DNA from: Ornithinimicrobium cavernae
GTDB taxonomy: Bacteria > Actinomycetota > Actinomycetes > Actinomycetales > Dermatophilaceae
Direction of reading: 5' to 3'
Assembly: GCF_003121625.1 (NCBI RefSeq)
Contig: NZ_QDDJ01000001.1
Span: 62,001 to 126,000 of the forward strand
Length of the DNA: 64,000 nt
Below the pieces are notes generated by a model, which saw nothing but the letters and a program-made list of their open reading frames with translations, was not told where the DNA came from and searched no databases. Of the stretch, positions 53,482-63,781 are shown piece after piece. Within the stretch, counting starts at the first letter, position 1; every line of letters begins with the position of its first letter. Position numbers and translations under genes: made by a program.

Positions 53482-54477
53482 TCAGATCCAGCCCCGTCGC
53501 GCGGCCTGCACACCGGCCTGGAACCTGGTGCCCGCACTGAGTGTGTTCATCAGCCGCGAGACCCGTCGCTCCACGGTCCGCGTGGACACCCCCACGCTCC
53601 GCGCGATCTGCTGGTCGGTCGCCCCGGTGGCGAGCAGGCTCAGGATGCGGCGGTCCCGGGCCTCCAGCGGCGCGTCGTCGGTCTCGCCGGCCAGCCGCGC
53701 CACCGTGGGCACCATGGGGGTGGCCAGCTCGAAGGCGACGTCGAACAGGGCTGCGATCGCGGCGGTCGGGGACCGGCGCCGCACCACGAACGAGCCGTCG
53801 GCCCGCTCGTCGTGCCGCGACAGGTCGACGAGGGCGGCCTTGTCGTCGACGACGAGGCCACTGAACGGTATGCCGTCGCCCGCCTGGATCTTCTGCCCGG
53901 AGTTGGCCGCGGTCTCGAGCCGTGCCAGCACCCCCTCGTGCGCGAAGAGCGCGACATCCACGACCATGCTCACCGCCGACGGCGGCACGGTGGGCCGGAC
54001 CACACTGTTGGGCTCGTCCCGGATGAGACGCAGGGACGCCGGGGACTCGTCCATGAAGATCCGGATCCGCTGCTGCGCGGTGCTCGCCAGGGAGTAGGCC
54101 GCGAGCACGACCTGGTCGACCGAGTGCAGCATCTCCACCCCCACGAACGCGGGGGCGTCCGACTCCGTCCGGCTCTGGCGCCAGAGGGCTCCCAGCTCGT
54201 GGGCCGTGGTGCGGGTGGCTCGCGCCCGCGCCTCGAGCGCGTCCGCCAGCCGTGGCATCGCCGTCTCCGGGGGGAGGACCTCCCAGGCCCCGGGCCCGGA
54301 CGGCGTGATCAGCTGGCGACCGACCAGGAAGGAGGCCGCACGGTCGACGTCGTGCGGGTGCAGGCCCGTGGCCACCAGTGCCTCACGGGTGGGGCGCCCG
54401 ATGCGCAGCATCGTCAGGTACAGCGAGGACAGGTAGTCCTCGAACTGTGGGTCGGTGAGCTCATCGAGCCTCGGCAT
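53482..54477 (-). CDS. TrmB/LuxR-type helix-turn-helix regulator
   Basis: A 331-residue regulator; start ATG 54477 (MPRLDELTDPQFEDYLSSLY). The N-terminus has a TrmB-like winged HTH (YLTMLRIGRPTREALVATGL). The middle is a sensor-like region (VEMLHSVDQVVLAAYSLAST, QQRIRIFMDESPASLRLIRD). The C-terminus is a LuxR HTH (RDRRILSLLATGATDQQIAR, SVGVSTRTVERRVSRLMNTL). This domain order is common in actinobacteria; effector and targets are unknown. It is divergent from purD with a 321-base gap. Confidence 0.8.
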   Translation of the reverse strand: MPRLDELTDPQFEDYLSSLYLTMLRIGRPTREALVATGLHPHDVDRAASFLVGRQLITPSGPGAWEVLPPETAMPRLADALEARARATRTTAHELGALWRQSRTESDAPAFVGVEMLHSVDQVVLAAYSLASTAQQRIRIFMDESPASLRLIRDEPNSVVRPTVPPSAVSMVVDVALFAHEGVLARLETAANSGQKIQAGDGIPFSGLVVDDKAALVDLSRHDERADGSFVVRRRSPTAAIAALFDVAFELATPMVPTVARLAGETDDAPLEARDRRILSLLATGATDQQIARSVGVSTRTVERRVSRLMNTLSAGTRFQAGVQAARRGWI

Positions 54478-54798
54478 ACCGCCCCTCCTCACTCACCCCG
54501 CCAGGATGACGGATTACCGACAATGACTATAAGCCGTCAGATCTCGACGTGACATCTGTCAGTAGCCGTGTCATTGTGGTGCCACCGGCCTAGCCGGAGT
54601 GGGAGCCGTGCGCGTCGACTGTTATCCCCCCGAGACAGTTCGACCCCGCCCCACCGCGTGGCCCACCTGGGAGATGACCCCCCCTGCCTCCCAGGTGGGC
54701 CACGCCCCAACTTTCCGCGACACCATCCCGGCGCGTCCGGCCTCCGTCCCGTCGGCCCAGGCTTCGGTCGACACGCCCCGCTGGCTTAGTGTCATCCC
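54478..54798. other. Divergent intergenic region with a large hairpin
   Basis: It holds the promoters of the LuxR-type regulator and purD. GCGTGGCCCACCTGGGAG (54656-54673) pairs perfectly with CTCCCAGGTGGGCCACGC (54688-54705), 18 bp with a 14-base C-rich loop and no T-run. I see no purine riboswitch. The purD leader from about 54750 is short, with no clear ribosome site before GTG 54799. Confidence 0.6.
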
Positions 54799-56076
54799 GT
54801 GAGGGTTCTCGTCATTGGCTCAGGCGCGCGCGAGCACGCCATCGTCCACGCACTGGCGGCCGATCCGGTCGTGGACGCCGTTCTCGCCGCCCCGGGCAAC
54901 CCGGGCATCGACCTGGTGGCGCAGTGCCTGCCCGACTGCGGGCCGGTCACCGACCCGGCGGCCATGTCCCGGCTGGCCGAGGAGGTCGGCGCCGACCTCG
55001 TCGTCGTCGGCCCCGAGGCGCCGTTGGTGGCCGGGGTCGCGGACGCGGTCCGGGCCCGCGGCATCGCCTGCTTCGGACCGAGCGCGGCCGCGGCGGCCCT
55101 CGAGGGGAGCAAGGCGTTCGCCAAGGAGGTGATGGCAGCCGCCAACGTGCCGACCGCCCTCGCCCACGTCTGTGCCACGGAGGACGAGGTGATCGACGCC
55201 CTGCGGGCGACCGGCGCGCCCTACGTCGTCAAGGACGACGGGCTCGCCGCCGGCAAGGGCGTCGTGGTGACCGAGGACCACGACGAGGCACTGGCCCACG
55301 GGCTGGCCTGCCTGGCCCGGGAGGGCGCCCGCGTCGTCATCGAGGAGTACCTCGACGGCCCGGAGATCTCGCTCTTCTGCCTGAGCGACGGCACCGAGGT
55401 GCGCGCCCTGACGCCCGCCCAGGACTTCAAGCGCATCGGCGACGGCGACACCGGGCCCAACACCGGCGGGATGGGCGCCTACAGCCCGCTCCCGTGGGCC
55501 CCCGACGACCTGACCGAGCAGGTGCTGGACCGCATCGCCCGGCCCACCATCGCCGAGATGCACCGGCGCGGCACCCCGTTCGCCGGCGTGCTCTATGTCG
55601 GCCTCGCCCTGACCAGTCGCGGCCTGAGGGTCGTGGAGTTCAACGCCCGCTTCGGCGACCCGGAGACGCAGGTCGTCCTCGCCCGGTTGCGCACGCCACT
55701 GGGTCAGCTGCTCGACGCCGCGGCGCGCGGGCGCCTCGCCGAGCTGCCCGAGCTGTCCTGGCACGACAGCGCCGCCGTCGCCGTCGTCATGGCCTGCGAG
55801 GGCTACCCGCAGTCCCCGGTGACCGGTGCGCCGATCGCAGGACTGGAGGAGTGCGGGGCCCTGGCGGACGTGCAGGTGCTGCACGCGGGGACCGCGGCGA
55901 CACCCGAGGGCGTGGTCGCCTCGGGTGGTCGGGTGCTGTCCATCGTCGGCACCGGCCCCGACCTGGCCACGGCACGCGACCGGGCCTACGCCGGGGTGGC
56001 GGCGATCGACCTGGCGGGCTGCCAGCACCGCAGTGACATCGCCGACCGCGCCATCGCCGGGACGGTCCTTCGATGA
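54799..56076 (+). CDS. purD: Phosphoribosylamine--glycine ligase
   Basis: A 425-residue ATP-grasp enzyme making GAR in purine synthesis. GSGAREHAIVHAL at the start, EGSKAFAKEVMAA near residue 105, PYVVKDDGLAAGKGVVV near 145, IEEYLDGPEISLFCL near 180 and VVEFNARFGDPETQ near 280 are the family landmarks. GTG 54799 fits the standard MxVLVIGSG start. The last codons overlap purC by 4 bases, so purD-purC-purL are one operon. Confidence 0.95.
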   Translation: MRVLVIGSGAREHAIVHALAADPVVDAVLAAPGNPGIDLVAQCLPDCGPVTDPAAMSRLAEEVGADLVVVGPEAPLVAGVADAVRARGIACFGPSAAAAALEGSKAFAKEVMAAANVPTALAHVCATEDEVIDALRATGAPYVVKDDGLAAGKGVVVTEDHDEALAHGLACLAREGARVVIEEYLDGPEISLFCLSDGTEVRALTPAQDFKRIGDGDTGPNTGGMGAYSPLPWAPDDLTEQVLDRIARPTIAEMHRRGTPFAGVLYVGLALTSRGLRVVEFNARFGDPETQVVLARLRTPLGQLLDAAARGRLAELPELSWHDSAAVAVVMACEGYPQSPVTGAPIAGLEECGALADVQVLHAGTAATPEGVVASGGRVLSIVGTGPDLATARDRAYAGVAAIDLAGCQHRSDIADRAIAGTVLR

Positions 56077-57059
56077 GCGCGCAGGACACGGCGGGACTGC
56101 CCGGCGAGCTGCCCGGGTTCATGCCGGTGTACTCCGGCAAGGTGCGGGAGCTCTTCGCCCCCATCTCCCCCGAGACCGGGCTGGTCGACGAGTCCCGGCT
56201 GCTGCTGGTCGCCTCCGACCGGATCTCCGCCTTCGACCACACCATCGACAGCCCCATCCCCGACAAGGGTGCGGTGCTGACCCAGCTGTCCCTGTGGTGG
56301 TTCGACCAGCTGGCCGACCTCATCCCCAACCACGTCCTCGGCACGGACGTCCCCGACCGGGTGGCCGGGCGCGCGATCACCGTCCGTCGCCTGCGGATGC
56401 TGCCGGTCGAGTGCATCGCCCGCGCCTACCTGACCGGCGGCGGCCTCACGGAGTACCGAGCCACCGGCGCTGTCAGCGGCGTGCCCCTGCCGCCCGGGCT
56501 GGAGGACGGGTCCCGCCTGCCCGAGCCGGTCTTCACCCCGACCACCAAGGCGCCCGCGGGAGCCCACGACGAGCCGATGACCTTCGAGGACGTCGAGGAC
56601 GAGCTGGGCCCCGCACTGGCGACGAGAGTGCGCGACCTGACCCTCGGCATACTCGCCAGGGGCAACGAGATCGCCGCCGAGCGAGGCATCCTGATCGCCG
56701 ACACCAAGGTCGAGTACGGCGTGGACCCGGCCTCCCTCGGCGTCACCCCGGACGAGGAGATCGACTGGACCACAGTCGATCCCGACCAGGTGCAGGTGAT
56801 CCTGGCCGACGAGGTGCTCACCCCCGACAGCAGCCGGTTCTGGCGCGCGTCCGAGTGGTCCCCGGGGCGCACCCAGACCTCGTACGACAAGCAGGTGCTG
56901 CGCGACTGGCTGCTCTCGGACGCGAGCGGCTGGGACCGGGCCTCCGGTGAGTCACCTCCCCCGCTGCCCGCCGAGGTCGTCGCCCTGACCCGGGCCCGCT
57001 ACGTCGAGGCCTACGAGAGCCTGACCGGTCAGCCCTTCACCTCCCCCACCGAGCAGTAG
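56073..57059 (+). CDS. purC: SAICAR synthase
   Basis: A 328-residue phosphoribosylaminoimidazole-succinocarboxamide synthase. [10 protein letters not shown] near residue 17, [12 protein letters not shown] near 45, [13 protein letters not shown] near 110, [20 protein letters not shown] near 150 and [20 protein letters not shown] near 252 are typical. This is the longer, yeast-like single-domain form common in actinobacteria. It overlaps purD by 4 bases and is followed by purL after 22 bases. Confidence 0.94.
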   Translation: MSAQDTAGLPGELPGFMPVYSGKVRELFAPISPETGLVDESRLLLVASDRISAFDHTIDSPIPDKGAVLTQLSLWWFDQLADLIPNHVLGTDVPDRVAGRAITVRRLRMLPVECIARAYLTGGGLTEYRATGAVSGVPLPPGLEDGSRLPEPVFTPTTKAPAGAHDEPMTFEDVEDELGPALATRVRDLTLGILARGNEIAAERGILIADTKVEYGVDPASLGVTPDEEIDWTTVDPDQVQVILADEVLTPDSSRFWRASEWSPGRTQTSYDKQVLRDWLLSDASGWDRASGESPPPLPAEVVALTRARYVEAYESLTGQPFTSPTEQ

Positions 57060-57081
57060 CGCTCAAGGAGACCCGACGTCC

Positions 57082-60000
57082 ATGACTGTGCACGACTACG
57101 TCCTCACCTCCGTGCCCGGGGGCGCCGCCCTCTCCGACTTCCGTGCGCAGGCCCTGCTGCGCCGGCTCCGGGCGGCGGTGCCGCGGGTGACCGGGGTCGA
57201 CGCCGGCTACAGCCACTGGGTCGCCTCGGAGACCGCGTTCGACGAGCCGACGGCGGTGACCCTGACCCGACTCCTCGACTACGGCGAGCCCCGCAGGGCG
57301 CCCGGCGCCCCGGACGCCCCGGACGGGGGCGGTGGGACCGCGATGGTCGTCGTCACCCCGCGGCTGGGCACCATCTCGCCGTGGGCGAGCAAGGCGACCG
57401 ACATCGTGCGCAACTGCGGCATCGACATCCACCGGGTCGAGCGCGTCGTCGAGTTCACCCTCATCCTCGAGGGGCCGGACCCGCTGGGTGAGGACGACTG
57501 GGCCGCCTGCGCCTCCCTGCTGCACGACCGGATGACCGAGACGGCGTTGCCGAGCCACGACGACGCGGCCGCCCTGTTCACCGAGCGCGAGGCCGCGCCG
57601 ATGGAGCACGTCGACGTGCTGGGCCGGGGTCGCGAGGCGCTCGTGGAGGCCGACCGGGCATGGGGCCTGGCGCTCGCCGAGGACGAGATCGACTACCTCG
57701 TCGAGGCGTTCACCGGGATCGGGCGCAACCCCACGGACGTGGAGCTGACGATGTTCGCCCAGGCCAACTCCGAGCACTGCCGGCACAAGATCTTCAACGC
57801 GGACTTCGTCATCGACGGACAGTCCCAGTCCCGCAGCCTGTTCGGCATGATCCGGCACACCGAGGAGGTCGCCGGGCACGGGACGGTGGTCGCCTACAAG
57901 GACAACGCCTCGGTGATGACCGGTGGCCGGGTCACCCGGTGGATCCCCGAGCAGGGCGACGGCGGCCCGAGCCGCTACGCCGCCCGCGAGGAGGACGTGC
58001 ACGTCCTGATGAAGGTGGAGACGCACAACCACCCCACCGCCATCTCTCCCTTCGCGGGGGCCGCCACGGGCGCAGGGGGCGAGATCCGCGACGAGGGGGC
58101 GACCGGGCGCGGCAGTGCACCGAAGGCCGGCCTCACCGGGTTCGTCGTGTCCAACCTGCACCTCCCGGGGACGGACGAGCCGTGGGAGGCCGACCCCTAC
58201 GGCTCCCCCGAGCACATCGCCTCACCGCTCGACATCATGCTCGAGGGCCCGATCGGTGCGGCCGCGTTCAACAACGAGTTCGGGCGCCCCGCCCTCGGCG
58301 GCTTCTTCCGCGTCTACGAGCAGACCGTCGACGGGGTGCGCCGCGGCTACCACAAGCCGATCATGAGCGCCGGCGGCCTGGGCTCGATCAGCGCCTCGCA
58401 GACCGAGAAGGTCCGCTTCCCGGCCGGCACCCTGCTCGTGCAGATCGGTGGTCCGGGGATGCGGATCGGCATGGGTGGCGGCGCCGCGAGCTCGATGGCC
58501 TCCGGCACGAACGCCGCCGAGCTCGACTTCGACTCCGTCCAGCGCGGCAACCCCGAGATGGAGCGCCGCGCCCAGGAGGTCATCAACCACTGCGCCGCGC
58601 TGGGGGCGGACAACCCCGTGCTGGCGATCCACGACGTGGGAGCCGGTGGCCTGAGCAACGCCTTCCCCGAGCTGGTCGACGACGCGGGCCTGGGCGCGCG
58701 CTTCGACCTGTCCGCCGTGCCGCTCGAGGAGTCCGGCCTGGCGCCGAAGGAGGTCTGGTCCAACGAGAGCCAGGAGCGCTACGTCCTGGCGATCGCCCCC
58801 GAGTCCCTGACCGCCTTCGCCGCCCTGTGCGAGCGGGAGCGCTGCCCCTACGCCGTGATCGGCACCGCCCAGGACGACGGGCAGCTCGTCCTCGCCGACG
58901 AGCAGACGCAGGCCGTCGACATGCCGATGGAGGTGCTCCTCGGCAAGCCCCCGCGGATGACCCGCGACGTGCAGCGCGTGACCCGCTCGGCTCCCGAGCT
59001 GGACCGCACCGGACTGGACGGTGCAGAGTCGCTGCGCCACGCGGCATACGACGTCCTGCGGCACCCCACCGTGGCGTCCAAGCGCTTCCTGGTCACCATC
59101 GGCGACCGGACGGTCGGCGGCCTGAGCCACCGGGACCAGATGGTCGGCCCCTGGCAGGTGCCGGTCGCCGACGTCGCCGTGACCCTGTCCGACCTGGTCG
59201 GCGTCGCCGGCCAGGCGATGGCCAGTGGTGAGCGCACCCCGCTCGCCGCGGTCAACGGCCCGGCGTCGGGGCGGATGGCCGTGGGTGAGGCGCTGACCAA
59301 CCTGCTGGCGGCGCCGGTGACCCTCAGCGGGGTGAAGCTGTCCTGCAACTGGATGGCCGCCGCCGGCACCCCCGGTGAGGACGCCGCCCTCTACGACACC
59401 GTCCACGCCGTCGCCATGGAGCTCTGCCCGGCCCTGGGCATCTCCGTGCCGGTCGGCAAGGACTCCATGTCGATGCGCACGACCTGGGCTGCGCCGGACG
59501 GAACCGACCGCCAGGTGGTCTCGCCGGTCTCGCTGGTCGTCTCGGCCTTCGCGTCCCTGCCCGACGTGCGCGGCACCCTCACCCCGCAGGTCACCGCCGG
59601 GTCGGCGCTGCTGCTGGTCGACCTGGGCGCCGGGCGCAACCGTCTCGGTGGGTCGATGCTGGCGCAGGTGCGCGGCACGTTCGGTGGCACCGTCCCCGAC
59701 CTGGACGACCCCGCGCGGATCGTGGCCCTCGCGGACGCACTGACCGCCCTGCGCGCTGCGGGTCTGGTCACCAGCTATCACGACCGCTCCGACGGCGGGC
59801 TGTGGGCCACGCTCTGCGAGATGGCCTTCGCCGGCGCGGTCGGCCTCGATGTCCAGGTGCCCGGTGAGGACGGGGTGGCGGCGCTGTTCACCGAGGAGCT
59901 CGGCGTGGTTCTCGGGGTGCCCGCCGACCTGCTCGCGGAGGCCCGGACCGTCCTCGCTGAGCACGGCCTGGGCGACCTGACCCACCACCTGGGGCAGGCC

Positions 60001-60999
60001 ACGACCGAGCGGCTGGTCCGCGTCCGTGGCGAGGGGCTCGTGCTGGAGGAGCCGGTGCGGGACCTGGCCCAGGCCTGGGACGAGGTGTCCTGGCGTCTCG
60101 CCGCGCTGCGGGACAACCCGGAGTGCGCCGACGAGGAGCACGCGGCCTTCGGCGCCGACGACGACCCCGGGCTCCACCTGACCACGACCTTCGACCCGGC
60201 CGAGGACATCGCGGCGCCCTACCTCAACCTGGGGGCCCGGCCGGCCGTCGCCGTGCTGCGCGAGCAGGGTGTCAACTCGCACGTGGAGACGGCCTTCGCC
60301 TTCGACCGTGCCGGGTTCGACACCTACGACGTCCACATGACCGACCTGCAGACCGGGCGGTTCGACCTGGCCGACGTCGTGGGTCTCGTCGCCTGCGGCG
60401 GGTTCTCCTACGGTGACACGCTCGGCGCCGGCGAGGGCTGGGCGCGCTCCGTGCTGTTCAACGAGAGCCTGACCGAGTCGTTCGGCACGTTCTTCTCCCG
60501 GGCGGACACCTTCGCCCTCGGCATCTGCAACGGCTGCCAGATGTTCGCCGCCCTCGCGGACCTGATCCCCGGTGCGGAGGCGTGGCCCCGGTTCACGCGC
60601 AACCGCAGTGAGCAGTATGAGGCCCGGCTCAGTCTCGTGGAGGTGCTGGAGAGCCCGTCGGTCTTCCTCGGCGGCATGGCCGGCTCCCGCATCCCGATCG
60701 CGGTGGCCCACGGTGAGGGGCGGGCCGACTTCACCGCCCGCGGTGACGAGCAGGCGGTCCTCGCGGCGGCGCGCTTCGTCGACAACCACGGACGCCCGGC
60801 CACGACCTACCCGGCGAACCCGAACGGGTCCGCCGGCGGCCTGACCGCCGTCACCACACCGGACGGTCGGTTCACCGCGATGATGCCGCACCCCGAGCGG
60901 GTCCAGCGCAACGCCCAGCTCTCGTGGACGCCCGGTCCGCTCGACGAGGCCAGCCCGTGGTTGCGGATGTTCCGCAACGCCCGCGTCTGGGTGGACTGA
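57082..60999 (+). CDS. purL: Phosphoribosylformylglycinamidine synthase, single-chain type
   Basis: A 1305-residue enzyme joining all modules that most actinobacteria split into PurS, PurL and PurQ. A PurS-like N-terminal domain is followed by the linker [21 protein letters not shown]-type segment with [13 protein letters not shown] near residue 230. The synthase domain has [20 protein letters not shown] near 312 and [18 protein letters not shown] near 470. The glutaminase domain near 1055-1305 has [20 protein letters not shown] with the catalytic Cys and PHPERVQRN with the His. The length equals the E. coli/eukaryote form. Start ATG 57082 with AAGGAG upstream. Confidence 0.95.
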   Translation: MTVHDYVLTSVPGGAALSDFRAQALLRRLRAAVPRVTGVDAGYSHWVASETAFDEPTAVTLTRLLDYGEPRRAPGAPDAPDGGGGTAMVVVTPRLGTISPWASKATDIVRNCGIDIHRVERVVEFTLILEGPDPLGEDDWAACASLLHDRMTETALPSHDDAAALFTEREAAPMEHVDVLGRGREALVEADRAWGLALAEDEIDYLVEAFTGIGRNPTDVELTMFAQANSEHCRHKIFNADFVIDGQSQSRSLFGMIRHTEEVAGHGTVVAYKDNASVMTGGRVTRWIPEQGDGGPSRYAAREEDVHVLMKVETHNHPTAISPFAGAATGAGGEIRDEGATGRGSAPKAGLTGFVVSNLHLPGTDEPWEADPYGSPEHIASPLDIMLEGPIGAAAFNNEFGRPALGGFFRVYEQTVDGVRRGYHKPIMSAGGLGSISASQTEKVRFPAGTLLVQIGGPGMRIGMGGGAASSMASGTNAAELDFDSVQRGNPEMERRAQEVINHCAALGADNPVLAIHDVGAGGLSNAFPELVDDAGLGARFDLSAVPLEESGLAPKEVWSNESQERYVLAIAPESLTAFAALCERERCPYAVIGTAQDDGQLVLADEQTQAVDMPMEVLLGKPPRMTRDVQRVTRSAPELDRTGLDGAESLRHAAYDVLRHPTVASKRFLVTIGDRTVGGLSHRDQMVGPWQVPVADVAVTLSDLVGVAGQAMASGERTPLAAVNGPASGRMAVGEALTNLLAAPVTLSGVKLSCNWMAAAGTPGEDAALYDTVHAVAMELCPALGISVPVGKDSMSMRTTWAAPDGTDRQVVSPVSLVVSAFASLPDVRGTLTPQVTAGSALLLVDLGAGRNRLGGSMLAQVRGTFGGTVPDLDDPARIVALADALTALRAAGLVTSYHDRSDGGLWATLCEMAFAGAVGLDVQVPGEDGVAALFTEELGVVLGVPADLLAEARTVLAEHGLGDLTHHLGQATTERLVRVRGEGLVLEEPVRDLAQAWDEVSWRLAALRDNPECADEEHAAFGADDDPGLHLTTTFDPAEDIAAPYLNLGARPAVAVLREQGVNSHVETAFAFDRAGFDTYDVHMTDLQTGRFDLADVVGLVACGGFSYGDTLGAGEGWARSVLFNESLTESFGTFFSRADTFALGICNGCQMFAALADLIPGAEAWPRFTRNRSEQYEARLSLVEVLESPSVFLGGMAGSRIPIAVAHGEGRADFTARGDEQAVLAAARFVDNHGRPATTYPANPNGSAGGLTAVTTPDGRFTAMMPHPERVQRNAQLSWTPGPLDEASPWLRMFRNARVWVD

Positions 61000-61230
61000 C
61001 CCCCGAGAGTGTCCTCGCGCAGGGCCTCGACGTCCGTCGTCGCGCTCGTGAGTGGCATCAGCGCCCCTATAAGGGGGTGAAAGCCACTCACGAGCCGCCA
61101 GCACGGTGGGTCGAGGCCCTGGGTGGACTGACCCGGACCCGGAGAGTCTCCTCGCGCAGGGCTCGACGTCCATCGTCGCGCTCGTGAGTGGCATCAGCGC
61201 CCCTATAAGGGGGTGAAAGCCACTCACGAG
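60987..61230 (+). repeat. Tandem duplication of the purL 3' end with two copies of a hairpin element
   Basis: A block of about 136 bases is present twice, offset 136: GGGTGGACTGACCC (end of purL) recurs after 61120, followed by CCTCGCGCAGGG, the hairpin and CGAGCCGCCAGCACGGTGG. In each copy CTCGTGAGTGGC (61045-61056; 61181-61192) pairs with GCCACTCACGAG (61083-61094; 61219-61230), enclosing CCCCT-ATA-AGGGG. The hairpin arms are identical between copies, while the flanks differ by several bases. Confidence 0.9.
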
Positions 61231-61311
61231 CCGCCAGCACGGTGGTCCGCTCGCACTGCACTGTGGCCGTCCGGGCTGAGGCCTCCTCGCCGCGGCGCTC
61301 CCCGGTGCGCG
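61231..61311. other. Short spacer after the duplicated hairpins
   Basis: No coding signal. With the duplication, the region from 61000 to 61311 is more than 300 bases without a gene and consists almost entirely of the duplicated hairpin block. Confidence 0.5.
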
Positions 61312-61749
61312 CTACTGGGCGCCCTCGCGGGCCCACTGGTCGAGGGCTGCCTGCACCTCGGCGTCGGTCCTGGTGATCGCCGTCCCGATGATCCACTGGT
61401 GGCCGAACGGGTCGCGGATGCGCCCCTGCCGGGCGCCGTAGGGCTGGTCGTCCACGGGGAACACGAGCTCGGCACCCCGGGCGAGGGCCGCCTCCACGAG
61501 GGTGTCCGGGTCCTCGCACAGCACATCCATGATCACGCCCGTGCCGCCGTCGGCGGGCCCCCGATCGAACTCGTCGGGGTCCTTGAGCTGCAGCACGTCG
61601 CCGCTGGGCAGGTCCAGCTCGGCGAAGACCACCGCCTCACCCATGGTGAAGCGGGTGGCCAGGCGGGCGCCCAGCACCTCGCGGTAGAACTCGATCGCCC
61701 GGTCGGCACCGTCGACGACGAGCTTGGGTCTCACACGCATCGTCTCCAT
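61312..61749 (-). CDS. VOC/glyoxalase-fold protein (PhnB-like)
   Basis: A 145-residue single-domain VOC protein. KLVVDGADRAIEFYREVLGA near residue 8, VFAELDLPSGDVLQLKDPDE, VFPVDDQPYGARQGRIRDPF and GHQWIIGTAI near 118 are the family pattern of PhnB/UbiE-like glyoxalase superfamily members, with possible metal ligands His and Glu only partly kept. Function unknown. Start is ATG 61749 (METMRVRPKL) or ATG 61740. It is the last gene before the ABC exporter, on the same strand but 185 bases away. Confidence 0.75.
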   Translation of the reverse strand: METMRVRPKLVVDGADRAIEFYREVLGARLATRFTMGEAVVFAELDLPSGDVLQLKDPDEFDRGPADGGTGVIMDVLCEDPDTLVEAALARGAELVFPVDDQPYGARQGRIRDPFGHQWIIGTAITRTDAEVQAALDQWAREGAQ

Positions 61750-61865
61750 CTCGACCACGCTAACCGGGCCGAGCGCCCCTGTCTCGCACGTGCAGCACCT
61801 CCCGGGCGACGGCATACCAGCCGGTCAGTCCGGTCCCACCGCGCGAGCTCGCCCGGCACGCGCGA

Positions 61866-61909
61866 CGAGACTGCTCTCCGCCCCACTCGAGGGGCAGAGA
61901 ACAGTCTCG
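61866..61909. repeat. Long hairpin between VOC and ABC genes
   Basis: CGAGACTG (61866-61873) pairs with CAGTCTCG (61902-61909), TCTC with GAGA inside, and GCCCC (61880-61884) with GGGGC (61891-61895) around ACTCGA. Nearly continuous pairing with two mismatches. The nested layout (outer stem, offset, CCCC/GGGG core) resembles the purL hairpins, although the sequence differs. No T-run. Confidence 0.8.
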
Positions 61910-61934
61910 GCAGGATGCCTCGCGGCACCACGGG

Positions 61935-62786
61935 TCACGCGAGGTCGCGGCGGTTGACGACCAGCACGGTGACCACCGGCAGCAGCACGACATAGGCGAG
62001 GAGTGTGACCAGCGCCTGGGTGCCGGAGAGGGTGTCCAGCACGCCAGGAGCACCACCCGGTGCGCCCGCCCCCGCGAGGGACCCCACCAGCGACCCGGCG
62101 GCCGTCCCGGGGAGCACCGTCGTCAGCGACTCCACCCAGTCCAGGAGCCCACCGACGCCCCGGAGCAGGTTCTCCACGACCAGGGACCAGACCAGGCCGA
62201 GCCCGACGGCGAGCGCCGGCCCCCTGGCCAGCGTGCCGAGCAGGTAGCCGAACAGGGCCCACATGAGCAGCACGAGGAAGGCGGTGCCCGCGCCGCGGCC
62301 CAGGTCGGTGACCGTGGGCAGCGCCACGTCCACGCCCTCGACCAGCGCGATGCCGGTGGAGATCCCCAGCCCCACCACCACCGAGGCCACGACCGTCACC
62401 GCGACCACGACCGCCAGCGAGAGCAGCGAGCCCAGCGTGACGGCGCTCCGGGAGGGCCCCTGCGTGAGGATCGTCTTCCAGCTGCCCCAGCCGTAACCGC
62501 TGGAGGCCGCCATCGCACCGAGCACCATCATCAGGGCACCACCGAACATCGGCGTCCCACTGGTGATCGTCTCCGGCAGGTTGGCCGGGAGGACGGACTC
62601 CAGCAGCGCCGCATCGGCCATCCCGTCGGTCGCGAAGCTGCCGTTGCCCGACCGGTAGGCCACGTAGTTGAAGACGTAGCCGAACAGGACCAGCAGGACG
62701 AGCCACGCGCCGCCGGTCACCCAGGCCGCGGGCCACTTCCGCACCCGCAGCAGGTCCGCACGGGGGCTGGCCACCATCGTCGTCAT
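61935..62786 (-). CDS. ABC transporter permease
   Basis: A 283-residue membrane protein, start ATG 62786 (MTTMVASPRADLLRVRKWPA). Six hydrophobic segments are visible (for example WVTGGAWLVLLVLFGYVFNY, LLSLAVVVAVTVVASVVVGL and ALVTLLAYVVLLPVVTVLVV). The layout fits ABC-2-type permeases that pair with a separate ATPase. It overlaps the ATPase stop by 4 bases. The substrate is unknown; such pairs often export drugs or lantibiotics. Confidence 0.82.
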   Translation of the reverse strand: MTTMVASPRADLLRVRKWPAAWVTGGAWLVLLVLFGYVFNYVAYRSGNGSFATDGMADAALLESVLPANLPETITSGTPMFGGALMMVLGAMAASSGYGWGSWKTILTQGPSRSAVTLGSLLSLAVVVAVTVVASVVVGLGISTGIALVEGVDVALPTVTDLGRGAGTAFLVLLMWALFGYLLGTLARGPALAVGLGLVWSLVVENLLRGVGGLLDWVESLTTVLPGTAAGSLVGSLAGAGAPGGAPGVLDTLSGTQALVTLLAYVVLLPVVTVLVVNRRDLA

Positions 62787-63703
62787 GACACCTTCTCCTT
62801 CCGGGCGGGCGTGCCGCCGTTGGTCGTCATCTCGAAGAACACGTCCTCCAGGGACCGGTCGCCGTGGCGCACCGAGTGCACGTCGAGCCCCTGCTCCACC
62901 AGGGCGCGCACCAGCTGCGGCGCCCGGTCCGGGGGCAGCGGCACGAGCAGCTCGCCGTGCTCCACCCGGACCTCGTCCCCCGCGACCCGGCGGGCGACGG
63001 CCAGGGCCTCCTCGGTGGGCTCGGCGTGCACCCGCAGGGTCGCCGTGCCCAGGAGGTCGGCCACCGTCGACTCGCGCAGCAGCCGCCCCTCGTTGATGAC
63101 CCCGACGCGGTGGCAGATCTCCTGCACCTCCGCGAGCAGGTGGGAGGAGAGCAGCACGGTCTGCCCGGCGCGGGCCAGGTCGACGACGAGGGACCGCATG
63201 CTGGCCATGCCGGCCGGGTCGAGCCCGTTCGTCGGCTCGTCCAGCACGATCAGCTCGGGCTCCCCCATCAGGGCAGCGGCCACGCCGAGGCGTTGCTTCA
63301 TGCCGAGGGAGTAGGAGCGGAAGGCGTCGCCACCGCGGGCGCTCAGCTCGACCCGCTCGAGCGCGTCGTCCACCACCGTGTCGGGCAGGCGCCGGTAGCG
63401 GCTCAGGACCCGCAGGTTGTCCCGTCCGGACAGGTAGGGCATGAACCCTGGCCCCTCGACGAGCGCACCGACCCGTGCGGTCACCGCGGGCGCCCCGGCC
63501 GCGCCACCGAGCACGGTGGCGGTGCCACTGGTCGGCCGGATCAGCCCCAGCAGCATCCGCAGGGTGGTCGTCTTGCCCGCACCGTTGGGGCCGAGGAAGC
63601 CATAGACCTCGCCCCGTCGCACCGTCAGATCCACCTGGTCGACGGCGAGCCGTGAGCCGTACCTCTTGGTGAGGCCGGCCGTCTCCACTACGAGTTCGTT
63701 CAT
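62783..63703 (-). CDS. ABC transporter ATP-binding protein
   Basis: A 306-residue ATPase, start ATG 63703 (MNELVVETAGLTKRYGSRLA). Walker A FLGPNGAGKTTTLRMLLGL near residue 37, the signature SYSLGMKQRLGVAAAL near 135, Walker B LIVLDEPTNGLDPAGM near 155 and the H-loop LLSSHLLAEVQ are intact. The C-terminal tail (LEDVFFEMTTNGG) is the DrrA/CcmA-like exporter type. It is co-translated with the permease and divergent from the gene starting at 63885. Confidence 0.9.
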   Translation of the reverse strand: MNELVVETAGLTKRYGSRLAVDQVDLTVRRGEVYGFLGPNGAGKTTTLRMLLGLIRPTSGTATVLGGAAGAPAVTARVGALVEGPGFMPYLSGRDNLRVLSRYRRLPDTVVDDALERVELSARGGDAFRSYSLGMKQRLGVAAALMGEPELIVLDEPTNGLDPAGMASMRSLVVDLARAGQTVLLSSHLLAEVQEICHRVGVINEGRLLRESTVADLLGTATLRVHAEPTEEALAVARRVAGDEVRVEHGELLVPLPPDRAPQLVRALVEQGLDVHSVRHGDRSLEDVFFEMTTNGGTPARKEKVS

Positions 63704-63759
63704 GTCCTCCACGGTCCACCCCCACCCGGGGTGAGGTCGTCCGCCCGGGTGCGTGACCG

Positions 63760-63781
63760 GCATACGCAGGATGACGTATGC
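63760..63781. promoter_or_regulatory. Inverted-repeat operator candidate in the divergent ABC promoter
   Basis: GCATACG (63760-63766) and CGTATGC (63775-63781) are perfect inverted arms with an 8-base spacer. It lies between the ABC ATPase gene and the divergent gene, where a repressor could control both. Confidence 0.45.

Noticed and set aside
58222-61227. 1001-codon minus-strand frame
   Set aside because: Antisense to purL and runs through the duplicated hairpins.
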